The notes under the pieces are model-generated. The model had not been told where the DNA came from. It saw only the letters and a list, made by a program, of their open reading frames with translations, and made no database searches. Positions 1-6,698 of a stretch of DNA of 8,444 bases are shown here, one piece after another; positions within the stretch are counted from its first letter, which is position 1, and the number at the start of each line of letters is the position of its first letter. Source of the stretch: Spirochaetales bacterium (GTDB lineage: Bacteria; Spirochaetota; Spirochaetia; JAGLYY01); assembly GCA_023131935.1 (NCBI GenBank), contig JAGLYY010000156.1:1-8444 (forward strand), given 5' to 3'. The position numbers and the translations under genes were made by a program.

Positions 1-317
1 CTCAAATCGAAGAATTTCTAAAGCAGGAAAAGGTCCTCGAGGCCTCATTACTGGATGCCTGGGGTTCAGAATCGGTAGAAGCCCTGAATAAGTGGTTTGA
101 CACGAAATTACGGGACCGCTATGGGAAGGGCACCATGAGATTTTCTCCCGGTTATGACGATTTGGATGTGACAAAAAACATCTCTCTGTTAAAACTACTT
201 CAGATGGAGAACAATGAAGTGATACAAAAGGATATTGCCAGGATCCACGCTGACCCCCGGAGTGGTATTCTATTTCCAAAGAAGTCCACAACCTGCTTGA
301 TAGGATGGTTCACATGA
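1..317 (+). CDS. Methionine synthase reactivation-domain protein, 3' part only
   Basis: The gene enters from the left edge, reading in the frame that starts at base 3, and 104 residues plus a TGA stop are visible. The key sign is the segment RFSPGYDD around bases 138-161, which matches the RxxxGY S-adenosylmethionine-binding motif of the MetH activation domain (Arg1134 and Tyr1139 in the E. coli enzyme). The asparagine-rich and leucine-rich stretch after it and the closing P-K-K-S-T-T-C-L-I-G-W also fit the end of that domain. In the family this domain reductively methylates cob(II)alamin with SAM to rescue inactivated methionine synthase. Here it is a separate protein, and its stop overlaps the metH start by four bases (ATGA, 314-317), so the two are probably translationally coupled. 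The next gene lacks this domain, which supports the call. The N-terminal part lies outside the window, so full length and start are unknown. Confidence 0.85.
   Translation, partial: QIEEFLKQEKVLEASLLDAWGSESVEALNKWFDTKLRDRYGKGTMRFSPGYDDLDVTKNISLLKLLQMENNEVIQKDIARIHADPRSGILFPKKSTTCLIGWFT
302..305 (+). promoter_or_regulatory. Ribosome binding site deciding the metH start
   Basis: AGGA lies 8 bases before the ATG at 314, inside the end of the upstream gene. The alternative ATG at 305 overlaps this site and has no purine-rich sequence at a proper distance, so the later start is preferred. Confidence 0.6.
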
Positions 318-2632
318 AAAGATCTGATTTTACCTCCCTGCTTACCGAAAGGATCCTCGTTCTTGACGGTGCTTATGGTGCCGAATTTTTTAAAATGGGC
401 TATGGCGACATCCCCGGTGAATTACTGAACCTCAAAGCCCCTCATATTGTAGAGAAACTCCAACGATCCTACGTGGAAGCGGGCAGCAACATGCTCCTTA
501 CCAATACCTTCAGCGCGAACAGGCTTAAACTCAAATCCATGGGTTATAGTGATGCCATTGTAGAGATCAACGAAAGAGCTGTAAAAATTGCAAGAAAAGC
601 AGGCAAAGAAAATACCCTGATTTTTGGTGACATTTCCTCTACCGGAGAATTTCCCAAACCAATCGGCAGCCTGGATTTTGAGGAAGCGGTGGATATTTAC
701 CGGCAGCAGGCTGAGATCCTCTGCCGGGCCGGGGTTGATGGTTTTATCGTAGAAACCATGTCAGACATCAAGGAACTGAAGGCCGCGACCCTGGGGATCA
801 GAGAGGCAGCTCCGGATCTTCCTCTCATCACCCATATGACCTTTGACGAGACCCTGAGATCTGTTACGGGGACCTCGGTAAAAATATTTGCCTCACTGTT
901 CAATGACCTCGATGTGGACTGTATTGGAATAAATTGTTCAGTGGGCCCTGAGGAGATCCTGCCGATTTTCAAAGAATTGTCTGAGTACACCACTAAATTT
1001 CTTTCTCTTGAACCAAACGCCGGTAAACCTTACTACGAAAACAAGAAGCTTACCTATAAAACAACTCCGGAGGATTTTGCCCTTTACGTTGAGGATTTCA
1101 TTGAGCTCGGGGCCAATATCATCGGAGGATGCTGCGGTACTACGGCGGAACATATTAAACTGATCCGCCACTTCGCGGATATGAGACGGCCGGTAAAACG
1201 TTCAATAGAACCTCCTCAAGCTCTCACTTCACGAACGGAATACCGGGAAGTGCTCCCCTTCGCGATAATCGGAGAGAGGATTAATCCTGCTTCAAGAAAA
1301 AAATTCCAGGACGAGATTACCGCGGGAAACTTCCATCGGGTGGCGAAAGAAGCAATTGATCAAACGAAGGAGGGGGCCGACCTCCTGGACCTGAACCTGG
1401 GTATCGAGAAGCTGCTTACCGAAAATCATTTCAGAAATGTGATAAATGAACTGGACAGGCAATCATCAATCCCCCTCTCGATGGATATTCAAACCCCGAA
1501 ATTCCTTGCTCCGGCACTCCGTGAGTATGCCGGCCGGCCGCTCATCAACTCCGCCAGGGTTACGGAAAAAAACCTCATGCGGCGGATAGAATACCTTAAA
1601 AACTATGGTGGAATGCTGTTACTTCTCGCCATGGGTAAATCTATCCCGGAAACAGCGGAAGAAAGGGTTAAAACTATTCTCGAAGGGGTAAAGACCGCCG
1701 AAGAAAACGGCATTTCCCGGGAGAGAATACTGGCAGATCCCCTGGTACTCTCTTTTGGAGCAGGGAAAGACCCTTCGGTAACTCTGGAGATCATAAGGAT
1801 TCTCTCCTCCGAGGGGATTAAAACCACCTTGGGACTCTCTAACTTAAGTTTCGGTTTGCCCAACCGCTCCATGTTAAACGGGGCTTTCCTGTCCCAGGCA
1901 GCAGGATTCGGACTGACTTCGGCCATCATGAATCCGGGAGACACCTTTGTTATGGGGTCCCTCAAAGGGGCTCTTTCCCTGAGGGGTGATGAAGTGGAAA
2001 AACCTGAAGGCGTTGAAACGGCAAATCCTCTTGTAGAACTCCTGCTTTCCGGGGATAAGGATGCCCTGCTTAAAGAAATACAAAGGTATCTTGAAGAGCG
2101 CTCCCCTGTGGAGGTCAGCCAGGAGGTGCTGGGTAAAGCCATGGAGGAGATCGGGACCCTTTATGGGACGGGAAAGATATACCTTCCCAACCTTCTCCTA
2201 GCAGCCGATACTTCAAAACCGGTCTTCGACCACCTCAACAGCCTTACGAAGGAGAAGGCTGCCACAAAGGGCAAGGTCCTCATTGCTACTGTTGAAGGGG
2301 ATGTTCACGATATTGGTAAAAAGATCGTTGGTACGGTCCTGAAAACAGCAGGTTTTGAGGTTGTAGATCTTGGGAAAGATATCTCCGGAACAGAAATTAT
2401 TGAAGCGGTAAAACGTGAGAATCCTGACATCCTGGGCTTAAGCGCGATGATGACCACAACCGTTGGCAGGGTGGAAGAGGTCCACAGCCTGCTTCTCGAA
2501 GAGCGATGTGACGTAAAGTTGATTGCCGGTGGAGCATCCATGAATAAAAGCCTGGCTCTACAGTTCGGATGCGACGGTTATGCTGCCAATGCTTCTACAG
2601 TTACGGCTCTCTGCAAGGAATTGTTGAGGTGA
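314..2632 (+). CDS. metH: Cobalamin-dependent methionine synthase, short form without reactivation domain
   Basis: This 772-residue enzyme transfers a methyl group from 5-methyltetrahydrofolate to homocysteine through a cobalamin carrier, in the cytoplasm. Residues about 1-290 form the homocysteine-binding barrel with the zinc ligands Cys208 (in GINCSVGP) and Cys273-Cys274 (in GGCCGTT). Residues about 315-560 form the pterin (methyl-THF) barrel, beginning at IIGERINPAS. A helical B12 cap follows (YLPNLLLAAD near 622), then the Rossmann B12 domain with the cobalt-ligand motif DVHDIGK (Asp663, His665, Gly668), GLSAMMT and IAGGAS. The SAM reactivation domain of full-length MetH (about 1,200 residues in E. 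coli) is absent and is encoded by the overlapping upstream gene. T. maritima MetH has the same size and shape, with zinc cysteines at nearly the same positions. I chose the ATG at 314 rather than the in-frame ATG at 305, because AGGA at 302-305 lies 8 bases before it and it forms the ATGA overlap. Confidence 0.95.
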   Translation: MKRSDFTSLLTERILVLDGAYGAEFFKMGYGDIPGELLNLKAPHIVEKLQRSYVEAGSNMLLTNTFSANRLKLKSMGYSDAIVEINERAVKIARKAGKENTLIFGDISSTGEFPKPIGSLDFEEAVDIYRQQAEILCRAGVDGFIVETMSDIKELKAATLGIREAAPDLPLITHMTFDETLRSVTGTSVKIFASLFNDLDVDCIGINCSVGPEEILPIFKELSEYTTKFLSLEPNAGKPYYENKKLTYKTTPEDFALYVEDFIELGANIIGGCCGTTAEHIKLIRHFADMRRPVKRSIEPPQALTSRTEYREVLPFAIIGERINPASRKKFQDEITAGNFHRVAKEAIDQTKEGADLLDLNLGIEKLLTENHFRNVINELDRQSSIPLSMDIQTPKFLAPALREYAGRPLINSARVTEKNLMRRIEYLKNYGGMLLLLAMGKSIPETAEERVKTILEGVKTAEENGISRERILADPLVLSFGAGKDPSVTLEIIRILSSEGIKTTLGLSNLSFGLPNRSMLNGAFLSQAAGFGLTSAIMNPGDTFVMGSLKGALSLRGDEVEKPEGVETANPLVELLLSGDKDALLKEIQRYLEERSPVEVSQEVLGKAMEEIGTLYGTGKIYLPNLLLAADTSKPVFDHLNSLTKEKAATKGKVLIATVEGDVHDIGKKIVGTVLKTAGFEVVDLGKDISGTEIIEAVKRENPDILGLSAMMTTTVGRVEEVHSLLLEERCDVKLIAGGASMNKSLALQFGCDGYAANASTVTALCKELLR

Positions 2633-2693
2633 TACTTTCAAACTAAAAAATACTTAGCGGTCTTTGCGTGAGGTTTCTTGGAGAAGAGGGCAT

Positions 2694-2788
2694 TTCGATA
2701 CGCTGCTCCCTTCGATACGATTGCTCCGCAATCACTCAGGGAGCGGTGTTTCGGTTGCTGAGTGTTTTGCGAAGCAAAACGTATCGAA
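2694..2788. repeat. Structured palindromic repeat element between convergent genes
   Basis: This 95-base element fills most of the gap between metH and the opposing membrane-protein gene. TTCGATACG occurs at 2694-2702 and again at 2711-2719, and its complement CGTATCGAA closes the element at 2780-2788. Inside are three more pairings: 2700-2711 with 2738-2749 (12 bp with two G-T pairs), a tight hairpin GATTGC-TCC-GCAATC at 2719-2733, and a tight hairpin GTTTTGC-GAA-GCAAAAC at 2764-2780. CACTCAG (2733-2739) can instead pair with CTGAGTG (2758-2764), so alternative folds exist. The pattern is like REP/MITE-type dispersed repeats that sit between genes. No second copy is in the window, so dispersal is not shown. 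It may also end transcription from both sides, although no T-rich tail follows either hairpin. Confidence 0.7.
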
Positions 2789-2808
2789 GCAACTATAATA
2801 GTTAAATC

Positions 2809-3342
2809 CTAAATATCTTTTCTATTATTCCATAAGTTTTTGCACAACTTTCGAGCCGCCTTCCCACCTGGACAAATATCATTGTAACTGCACTTTGGAC
2901 ACATTAAAGGTAGAAATAAAATAACATGTATTGTTATCAGGATTATGTAACTGACGAGATAGCCCCAATCCATTAGCAGCAGCCAATACATAGGGAATAA
3001 TAATGTAATAATGCAGAAAATTTCACCTAAAGCTACGTTTATTTTATGAAATCCCGGTTCGAAGTTTCGTTTTTTATAAAGTATAGCTGAAAGAACGTTC
3101 CCCAAATATACACCAATAAAAGCAGGACAGTATTTACCTCGATAAGGACATCCAATACAACAGCCCGCCTGAAATAAATTGATCATGATATACAACGATA
3201 AAAATATAATAGTCAGATAGATCGAAACAGTCGTCAATAAATACGCGGCCCCTGCGAAAGCCGCCAGGAAAGGGATCAGGCTAATAAAATATAGAAGCTT
3301 ATCCCGCTTCGACCATTGATAAATTTTATTATTCTCGGGCAT
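2809..3342 (-). CDS. Cysteine-rich integral membrane protein of unknown function
   Basis: I do not recognise the family of this 177-residue protein. It has four likely membrane segments, at about residues 16-36, 39-58, 103-123 and 127-147. Two cysteine clusters stand out. Cys61, Cys62, Cys65 and Cys72 (CCIGCPYRGKYCP) directly follow helix 2, and Cys148, Cys151 and Cys157 (CPKCSYNDICPGG) directly follow helix 4. By topology both clusters should face the same side of the membrane, so a shared metal or Fe-S site or a redox disulphide pair is possible but unproven. The start at 3342 is preferred over an ATG six codons upstream (3360): AAAGGAG lies just before the internal ATG, while the upstream ATG has no ribosome site and lies almost at the predicted transcription start. 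GC is about 36%, clearly lower than metH (near 50%), which may point to a separate origin. It is flanked by a repeat element and a secreted-protein gene. Confidence 0.8.
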   Translation of the reverse strand: MPENNKIYQWSKRDKLLYFISLIPFLAAFAGAAYLLTTVSIYLTIIFLSLYIMINLFQAGCCIGCPYRGKYCPAFIGVYLGNVLSAILYKKRNFEPGFHKINVALGEIFCIITLLFPMYWLLLMDWGYLVSYIILITIHVILFLPLMCPKCSYNDICPGGKAARKLCKNLWNNRKDI

Positions 3343-3346
3343 AGTA

Positions 3347-3353
3347 TCTTCTC
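3347..3353 (-). promoter_or_regulatory. Ribosome binding site of the membrane-protein gene
   Basis: Read on the minus strand, AAAGGAGAAG ends about five bases before the ATG at 3342. It falls inside the longer reading that begins at 3360, and so argues for the shorter protein. Confidence 0.6.
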
Positions 3354-3368
3354 CTTTCATATCTTGGA

Positions 3369-3374
3369 ATTATA
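3369..3374 (-). promoter_or_regulatory. Candidate -10 box of the membrane-protein gene
   Basis: A perfect TATAAT lies on the minus strand 26 bases before the preferred start codon. Only a poor -35 hexamer (TAGCCG) is found 17 bases upstream, so the call rests on the -10 sequence and its position. Confidence 0.35.
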
Positions 3375-3475
3375 CATTCAGTTTCGCTTTGCGGCTACCC
3401 GAAGTTGTAACCGGGGAGAGCAACTTTGACGGAGTGAAAGAACGATAACCATTGATCTTGATATCAGGAAGGGCT

Positions 3476-4267
3476 CTAATGACCCAGCTCGGAGAAGTCC
3501 GGCTGGAAGGAGAGGGCCGCCTCCCATATCTCTGTGACATCACCGGTTACACACATGAACCTGTTGTAGTTGTAGGTTCCGGTACCCTCTAGTGTAAGCC
3601 GCAAGAAAGTTACTATGTATGTGCTCCCCTTTTCCTGGAAAAAATATACTGCCGCGATTCGGTACTCAGTGCATTGGGAACGCCAGCCAGGAAGCCTGGT
3701 ATCTTTCTGCAGAATCATTTCCTTTTCAAGTGATGCCTGCCCCACCTGAAGCCTTAGATACAGCATTTTTTTCTCCGGATCGTCAGGATAAGGACTATTT
3801 TCGACCAGTAACTCCACCCCATGGCCACCGCCTTCATGCCATATCAACTCATAGTATCTGCGGTAGTCATCCACGCCGATTCCCCAGTAATAAGAGGGCC
3901 AGATTCCAACCTGAATCCCAAATTCTTTCAGATATCCCTCAGCTTGAGCCATGAGCCTCTTCCTTAGTTCATACTCTTGAAAGCTGTAAACTGCCAATCC
4001 CGGATACAGACTGAAATTCTCCTCTGCCTGAACGTAGAGAGGGCTAATCGCATACTTATTCATCGGTACATCTACGATAAAGAAAGCACATACAAAAATC
4101 GTACTGCCTTCTTCCTCAGAAGGTTGGATAAAGCGCTCTAAATAGGCAATATAGCGGCCATCGGAAGAAATACCTAGAGGAATAATAGCAGAATACCGGT
4201 GAACACTGCCCTGAGAAAAACCCTGTGCCGTGATTAAAACAAGAAACAGAAGAGACAATGCTTTCAT
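3476..4267 (-). CDS. Predicted secreted protein, DUF2259-like
   Basis: This 263-residue protein begins with a signal peptide (Lys2, a hydrophobic run to about residue 14, probable cleavage near the AQGFSQG segment), so it is likely exported. The mature part resembles DUF2259 from memory of the family pattern. It has an opening LGISSDGRYIAYLERF (31-46), then a strand FFIVDV (62-67), a helix rich in Arg/Lys/Ala (100-117), and a late block KDTRLPGWRSQC followed by EYRIAAVYFF (188-210) and a hydrophobic strand leading to NRFMCVTG. The family is known only as predicted secreted proteins, with no assigned function. The strongly conserved DGSGFPY-type segment of the family is not clearly present, so this would be a diverged member. 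The start has a perfect AGGAGG six bases upstream. It appears to be transcribed alone: 190 bases separate it from the lipoprotein operon upstream. Confidence 0.75.
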   Translation of the reverse strand: MKALSLLFLVLITAQGFSQGSVHRYSAIIPLGISSDGRYIAYLERFIQPSEEEGSTIFVCAFFIVDVPMNKYAISPLYVQAEENFSLYPGLAVYSFQEYELRKRLMAQAEGYLKEFGIQVGIWPSYYWGIGVDDYRRYYELIWHEGGGHGVELLVENSPYPDDPEKKMLYLRLQVGQASLEKEMILQKDTRLPGWRSQCTEYRIAAVYFFQEKGSTYIVTFLRLTLEGTGTYNYNRFMCVTGDVTEIWEAALSFQPDFSELGH

Positions 4268-4273
4268 TGGAAA

Positions 4274-4279
4274 CCTCCT
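4274..4279 (-). promoter_or_regulatory. Ribosome binding site of the DUF2259-like gene
   Basis: A perfect AGGAGG on the minus strand lies six bases before the ATG at 4267 and fixes the start. Confidence 0.75.
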
Positions 4280-4340
4280 CTATAAGGGATAGTACTTTAC
4301 ATCATGGTATAACCTGTCTGGAATTTCTTTTTTCACCTTT

Positions 4341-4368
4341 TTTATATATAATTCAGGCCGTCCCTTAA
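4341..4368 (-). promoter_or_regulatory. Weak promoter candidate for the DUF2259-like gene
   Basis: On the minus strand TTAAGG (4363-4368) is followed after 16 bases by TATAAA (4341-4346), within an AT-rich tract. This would give a leader of about 65 bases. The hexamers are only partial matches, and AT-rich DNA yields such matches by chance. Confidence 0.28.
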
Positions 4369-4381
4369 CTTAATCCCACTG

Positions 4382-4452
4382 AATCGAGGCTGCTCTTGGC
4401 ACTATATACAGCGCTGGAATTTATTACTATTAGTTATCGCACAGCCTCAATT
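4382..4452. repeat. Long-loop inverted repeat downstream of the lipoprotein operon
   Basis: GAGGCTG at 4386-4392 and CAGCCTC at 4442-4448 are complementary. The pairing extends outward to about 11 bp if one G-U pair is allowed in a minus-strand transcript. The loop is 49 bases and contains the palindrome CAGCGCTG. It lies just after the stop of the last operon gene and could act in transcript end processing or termination, but no U-rich tail follows. Confidence 0.4.
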
Positions 4453-4457
4453 TCTGT

Positions 4458-4910
4458 CTAGTAGATAGTTTCAAGTACCGCGATTATCCCTTCTCGATAT
4501 TCTGAAAATATTTCCAGGGGGCCTGCTGCTTCCAGAATGATGATCTCCTTCTCTTTTAATAACACCGCGTTGAGGTAGATGTAGGTTTCCCCCTGGTAAG
4601 GAACTGCCCATTCAATGAAAAAACCGTCCCCCGGCTCAGCAGTAAAGTACTCGGGCTCTGAAAACTTTTCATATCCCGATTGTTCCATATGATTGAGATA
4701 AGCTTTTTCCCAGAAATCAATATCCTTAAAGGGTTCATTCGATTCCTTTCGTATCTCCAGACGAATTCCTTCGGGACTGATGGCGGAAAAACCGGCATTG
4801 TTTTTTTCAAGAAGAGCAAATCCCTCGGGTATCCTCATCTCCAGACTTGTAGTAGTACAGGAAAATAAAAAGGATAAAACAATCAAAAGAAGCAGGACTT
4901 TTATTTTCAT
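4458..4910 (-). CDS. Small lipoprotein of unknown function, last gene of a three-gene operon
   Basis: This 150-residue protein has a lipoprotein signal peptide: MKIKV, a leucine-rich core and the lipobox LFSC with the lipidation cysteine at residue 18. The mature part is about 130 residues, acidic, with alternating short strands and one helix (FWEKAYLNHMEQSGY, near 66-80). The pattern of strand, helix, strand, and final helix (EYREGIIAVLETIY at the end) suggests one compact alpha/beta domain. I do not recognise a family. Its ATG overlaps the stop of the upstream gene (ATGA, 4907-4910), with GGGA a few bases before the start, so it is almost certainly translated from the same message as the two DUF4349-type genes upstream. 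It may share an envelope role with them; that is inferred from gene order only. Confidence 0.8.
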   Translation of the reverse strand: MKIKVLLLLIVLSFLFSCTTTSLEMRIPEGFALLEKNNAGFSAISPEGIRLEIRKESNEPFKDIDFWEKAYLNHMEQSGYEKFSEPEYFTAEPGDGFFIEWAVPYQGETYIYLNAVLLKEKEIIILEAAGPLEIFSEYREGIIAVLETIY

Positions 4911-5497
4911 CTGAATTCCCTTCGTATAAACTGATAAAAATCTAAAGTATTGAGCCAGGAAAAACTGCTCTGCCCGGAATCAGGTTTATCCGGCTGAGGA
5001 GCTGTTAAAAATACCGTTACAAGAGCAAAAATTGCCTCGTTGTCCAGAACCCGGAGGCGCCCCTTATAATATTCCAGCTCCTGAATTATGCTTGCAATTT
5101 CCTTCTCAAGCATCAGCGTACCGGTAAGGTCAGCTTCATCCAGAAATCCAAGATTGCGTTCAAGAATCTCCTGCCGTGACGCAATCGCGGCTTGTGTTGA
5201 ATTACGCTCAAAATCCAGACTCCTGGTTGTCATATTGTAACTCAGTACCTTGAGTGCCCGCTCTTCAAGTACCGGTTTTAACTCCTGGATAAGTTCGTTC
5301 GGTATCCGTAAAAGAAGCTGCGATGAGGAATCCCGGAGAAAATACCCTCCACTGGACTCGGTCCATTCTATAATCTGTTTCCGGCTCTCCGGTGTCATGA
5401 GGATATACGTTTCGACTGAATAGGAGGTCATCTCCTGACTGTAGATCAACAGGGTTGAAAGAATGAGCAATATGAATATAAGAATCTTTCTATTCAT
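4907..5497 (-). CDS. Exported protein, probable diverged DUF4349 relative
   Basis: This 196-residue protein starts with a signal peptide (MNRK, a long hydrophobic run to about residue 18, then YSQ), with no lipobox cysteine, so it is probably released or periplasmic. The body follows the plan of the DUF4349 protein encoded just upstream. It has a helix ending in ESSGGYF, a strand LLLRIPNE (compare LTIRVPSE in the neighbour), a variable segment, a strand VLSYNMTTRSLDFE, a long helical stretch with heptad-like leucines, glutamates and isoleucines (about 105-150), and a closing strand ALVTVFLT. I read it as a shortened, diverged paralogue, but this is pattern matching rather than an alignment score. 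It overlaps both neighbours by four bases (ATGA at 5494-5497 and at 4907-4910), and AGGTGA lies before its start. The cell function is unknown. Confidence 0.8.
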   Translation of the reverse strand: MNRKILIFILLILSTLLIYSQEMTSYSVETYILMTPESRKQIIEWTESSGGYFLRDSSSQLLLRIPNELIQELKPVLEERALKVLSYNMTTRSLDFERNSTQAAIASRQEILERNLGFLDEADLTGTLMLEKEIASIIQELEYYKGRLRVLDNEAIFALVTVFLTAPQPDKPDSGQSSFSWLNTLDFYQFIRREFR

Positions 5498-6651
5498 GGT
5501 ATTATCACCTGATTCAATACTTCCCTCAGAGTCTCGTGACTTTCCTGAAAGATCTCTCTGTCGGGATAGAAAATCTCGATTATTACAATCTGATTTCCCC
5601 GCACTGTTAGATAAATTTCGTATATGAAAGGATTATAATCGTAGCTTTCCAGGTATACCCCGACCAGATCTTCTCTGATGGTTACAGGCATGGAAACCGA
5701 GTAGCCGGGACTCAGATGATAATCCAGGGCCTTCTGCCAGAACAGATTATCCCCTTCCGGCCTATTCCTGGTGGTACCGATGGATATTCGGATACCCCGG
5801 GATGATTCCGCGTAATAATAGGGACGATCGGAGAATACCGCAAAATCGCTTCCCGGCGAAAGGGTCACATCACTGTCAAGTCCCGGAATTGAGACAACCC
5901 CCGGCATGAGACCGCGAATCCAGCCGAACGGGATATTCGAGGTTTGACCCTGATAGCCCGCAAGCAATGGCTGAAGCTGAATGTCGATTCTGGAGAAGTT
6001 AATGGATTTTCGGAGGAGTTCCATTGAAGCTTTCAGAGATTCTATCTGTTCAGATAATCTGCGTATCTCCCGAAGGATCCGCACACGCTCACTGGTATCA
6101 GTAGTTCTTTCAAGAAGTTTGTATAGCCGCTTTCTGGTATCTTCCGCCAGTTTGAGTTTTATTTCCAGGTCTTGAAATTGATCGGTCACATCAAATGTTT
6201 CGACCTGCTCGAGCAATACCTTTCCCTGGTTCAACATCCACTGAAACGATTCATGAAACTTTTCACTCGGGACCCGGATAGTCAGCCTGGTGTCATAACT
6301 TGCTTCAATATAACCCTCAATTGACAGGACATATTCCCGGATGTTGTCTTTCACCTCTTCAACATCAACAACCTCAAGAGAGCAGAAACCGTTGTAAACT
6401 TTTTTCCTTTCCTTGATCTCATCAGGCCGTTGGACGGTCGCGGTGTTTGTTAAGGTTTGAGCGATTTTCTGTGGAGCTCCCAATGCTGCTCTGGAAGCGG
6501 CAGGGACCTGTTCCGCCTCCATCGGCATATCGTTCATATATGCTTTGGGTGCCCCTCCCAATTGAGGTGAAGACCCTTCCCGCATGGAAGCACAACCGAT
6601 TATGGAAACAGTCACAAAAAGAACAGATAATACAAATAACACCCATTTCAT
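5494..6651 (-). CDS. DUF4349-type lipoprotein, first gene of the operon
   Basis: This 385-residue protein has a lipoprotein signal peptide, MKWVLFVLSV onward, with lipobox SIIGC and Cys20 as the lipid site. A low-complexity linker with Pro, Ala and Gln (about 25-75) follows. The DUF4349 core then covers about 80-240: strand CSLEVVDVEEV, helix ending in EGYIEAS, strand LTIRVPSEKF, the motif FDVTDQFQDLE, a long coiled-coil hairpin rich in Lys, Arg, Glu and Leu (about 165-225), and strand SRIDIQLQPL. The C-terminal 140 residues are mainly strands and I do not recognise them. In other DUF4349 proteins the core usually precedes a membrane segment; no C-terminal one is seen here, and anchoring is by lipid. 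A longer reading from a GTG at 6714 is disfavoured: it runs through a repeat and would bury the signal peptide. The ATG at 6651 has no Shine-Dalgarno and sits in an inverted repeat. Confidence 0.85.
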   Translation of the reverse strand: MKWVLFVLSVLFVTVSIIGCASMREGSSPQLGGAPKAYMNDMPMEAEQVPAASRAALGAPQKIAQTLTNTATVQRPDEIKERKKVYNGFCSLEVVDVEEVKDNIREYVLSIEGYIEASYDTRLTIRVPSEKFHESFQWMLNQGKVLLEQVETFDVTDQFQDLEIKLKLAEDTRKRLYKLLERTTDTSERVRILREIRRLSEQIESLKASMELLRKSINFSRIDIQLQPLLAGYQGQTSNIPFGWIRGLMPGVVSIPGLDSDVTLSPGSDFAVFSDRPYYYAESSRGIRISIGTTRNRPEGDNLFWQKALDYHLSPGYSVSMPVTIREDLVGVYLESYDYNPFIYEIYLTVRGNQIVIIEIFYPDREIFQESHETLREVLNQVIIP

Positions 6652-6672
6652 AGGTATTAATATAATACCTAT
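6650..6672. promoter_or_regulatory. Perfect inverted repeat over the lipoprotein operon start
   Basis: Two 10-base arms (ATAGGTATTA and TAATACCTAT on the plus strand) with a 3-base spacer form a perfect inverted repeat. The first two bases of the start codon at 6651 lie within one arm. On the minus strand the repeat also contains TATTAT (6662-6667), 15 bases after TTGCGG (6683-6688), a weak promoter match that would give an almost leaderless message. A bound repressor would cover both promoter and start; alternatively the RNA hairpin could hide the start codon. Confidence 0.5.
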
Positions 6673-6688
6673 CGCAGCAAAGCCGCAA
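6662..6688 (-). promoter_or_regulatory. Possible promoter of the lipoprotein operon
   Basis: TTGCGG (6683-6688) and TATTAT (6662-6667) on the minus strand are spaced 15 bases apart, shorter than the ideal 17. Predicted transcription would begin only a few bases before the ATG at 6651. That agrees with the lack of a ribosome binding site there, but the spacing makes the call weak. Confidence 0.3.
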
Positions 6689-6698
6689 CCAAAAAAGC

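Noticed and set aside
1603..2142. A minus-strand open frame of 179 codons
   Set aside because: It is antisense to metH, rich in Ser and Arg as expected for a shadow frame, and has no support as a gene.
2694..2788. tRNA-like cloverleaf
   Set aside because: The multi-stem fold superficially recalls a tRNA, but stem lengths, loops and the conserved tRNA bases (T-loop GTTCRA, CCA context) do not fit.
3400..3428. Hairpin CGAAGTTG ... CAACTTTG as a terminator for the DUF2259-like gene
   Set aside because: The stem is 8 bp with one G-T pair, but no T-run follows on the minus strand and the loop is 13 bases. The evidence is too weak to annotate.
3619..3954. A plus-strand open frame of 111 codons
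   Set aside because: It is antisense to the DUF2259-like gene, which has a signal peptide and a perfect ribosome site. The frame has no domain features.
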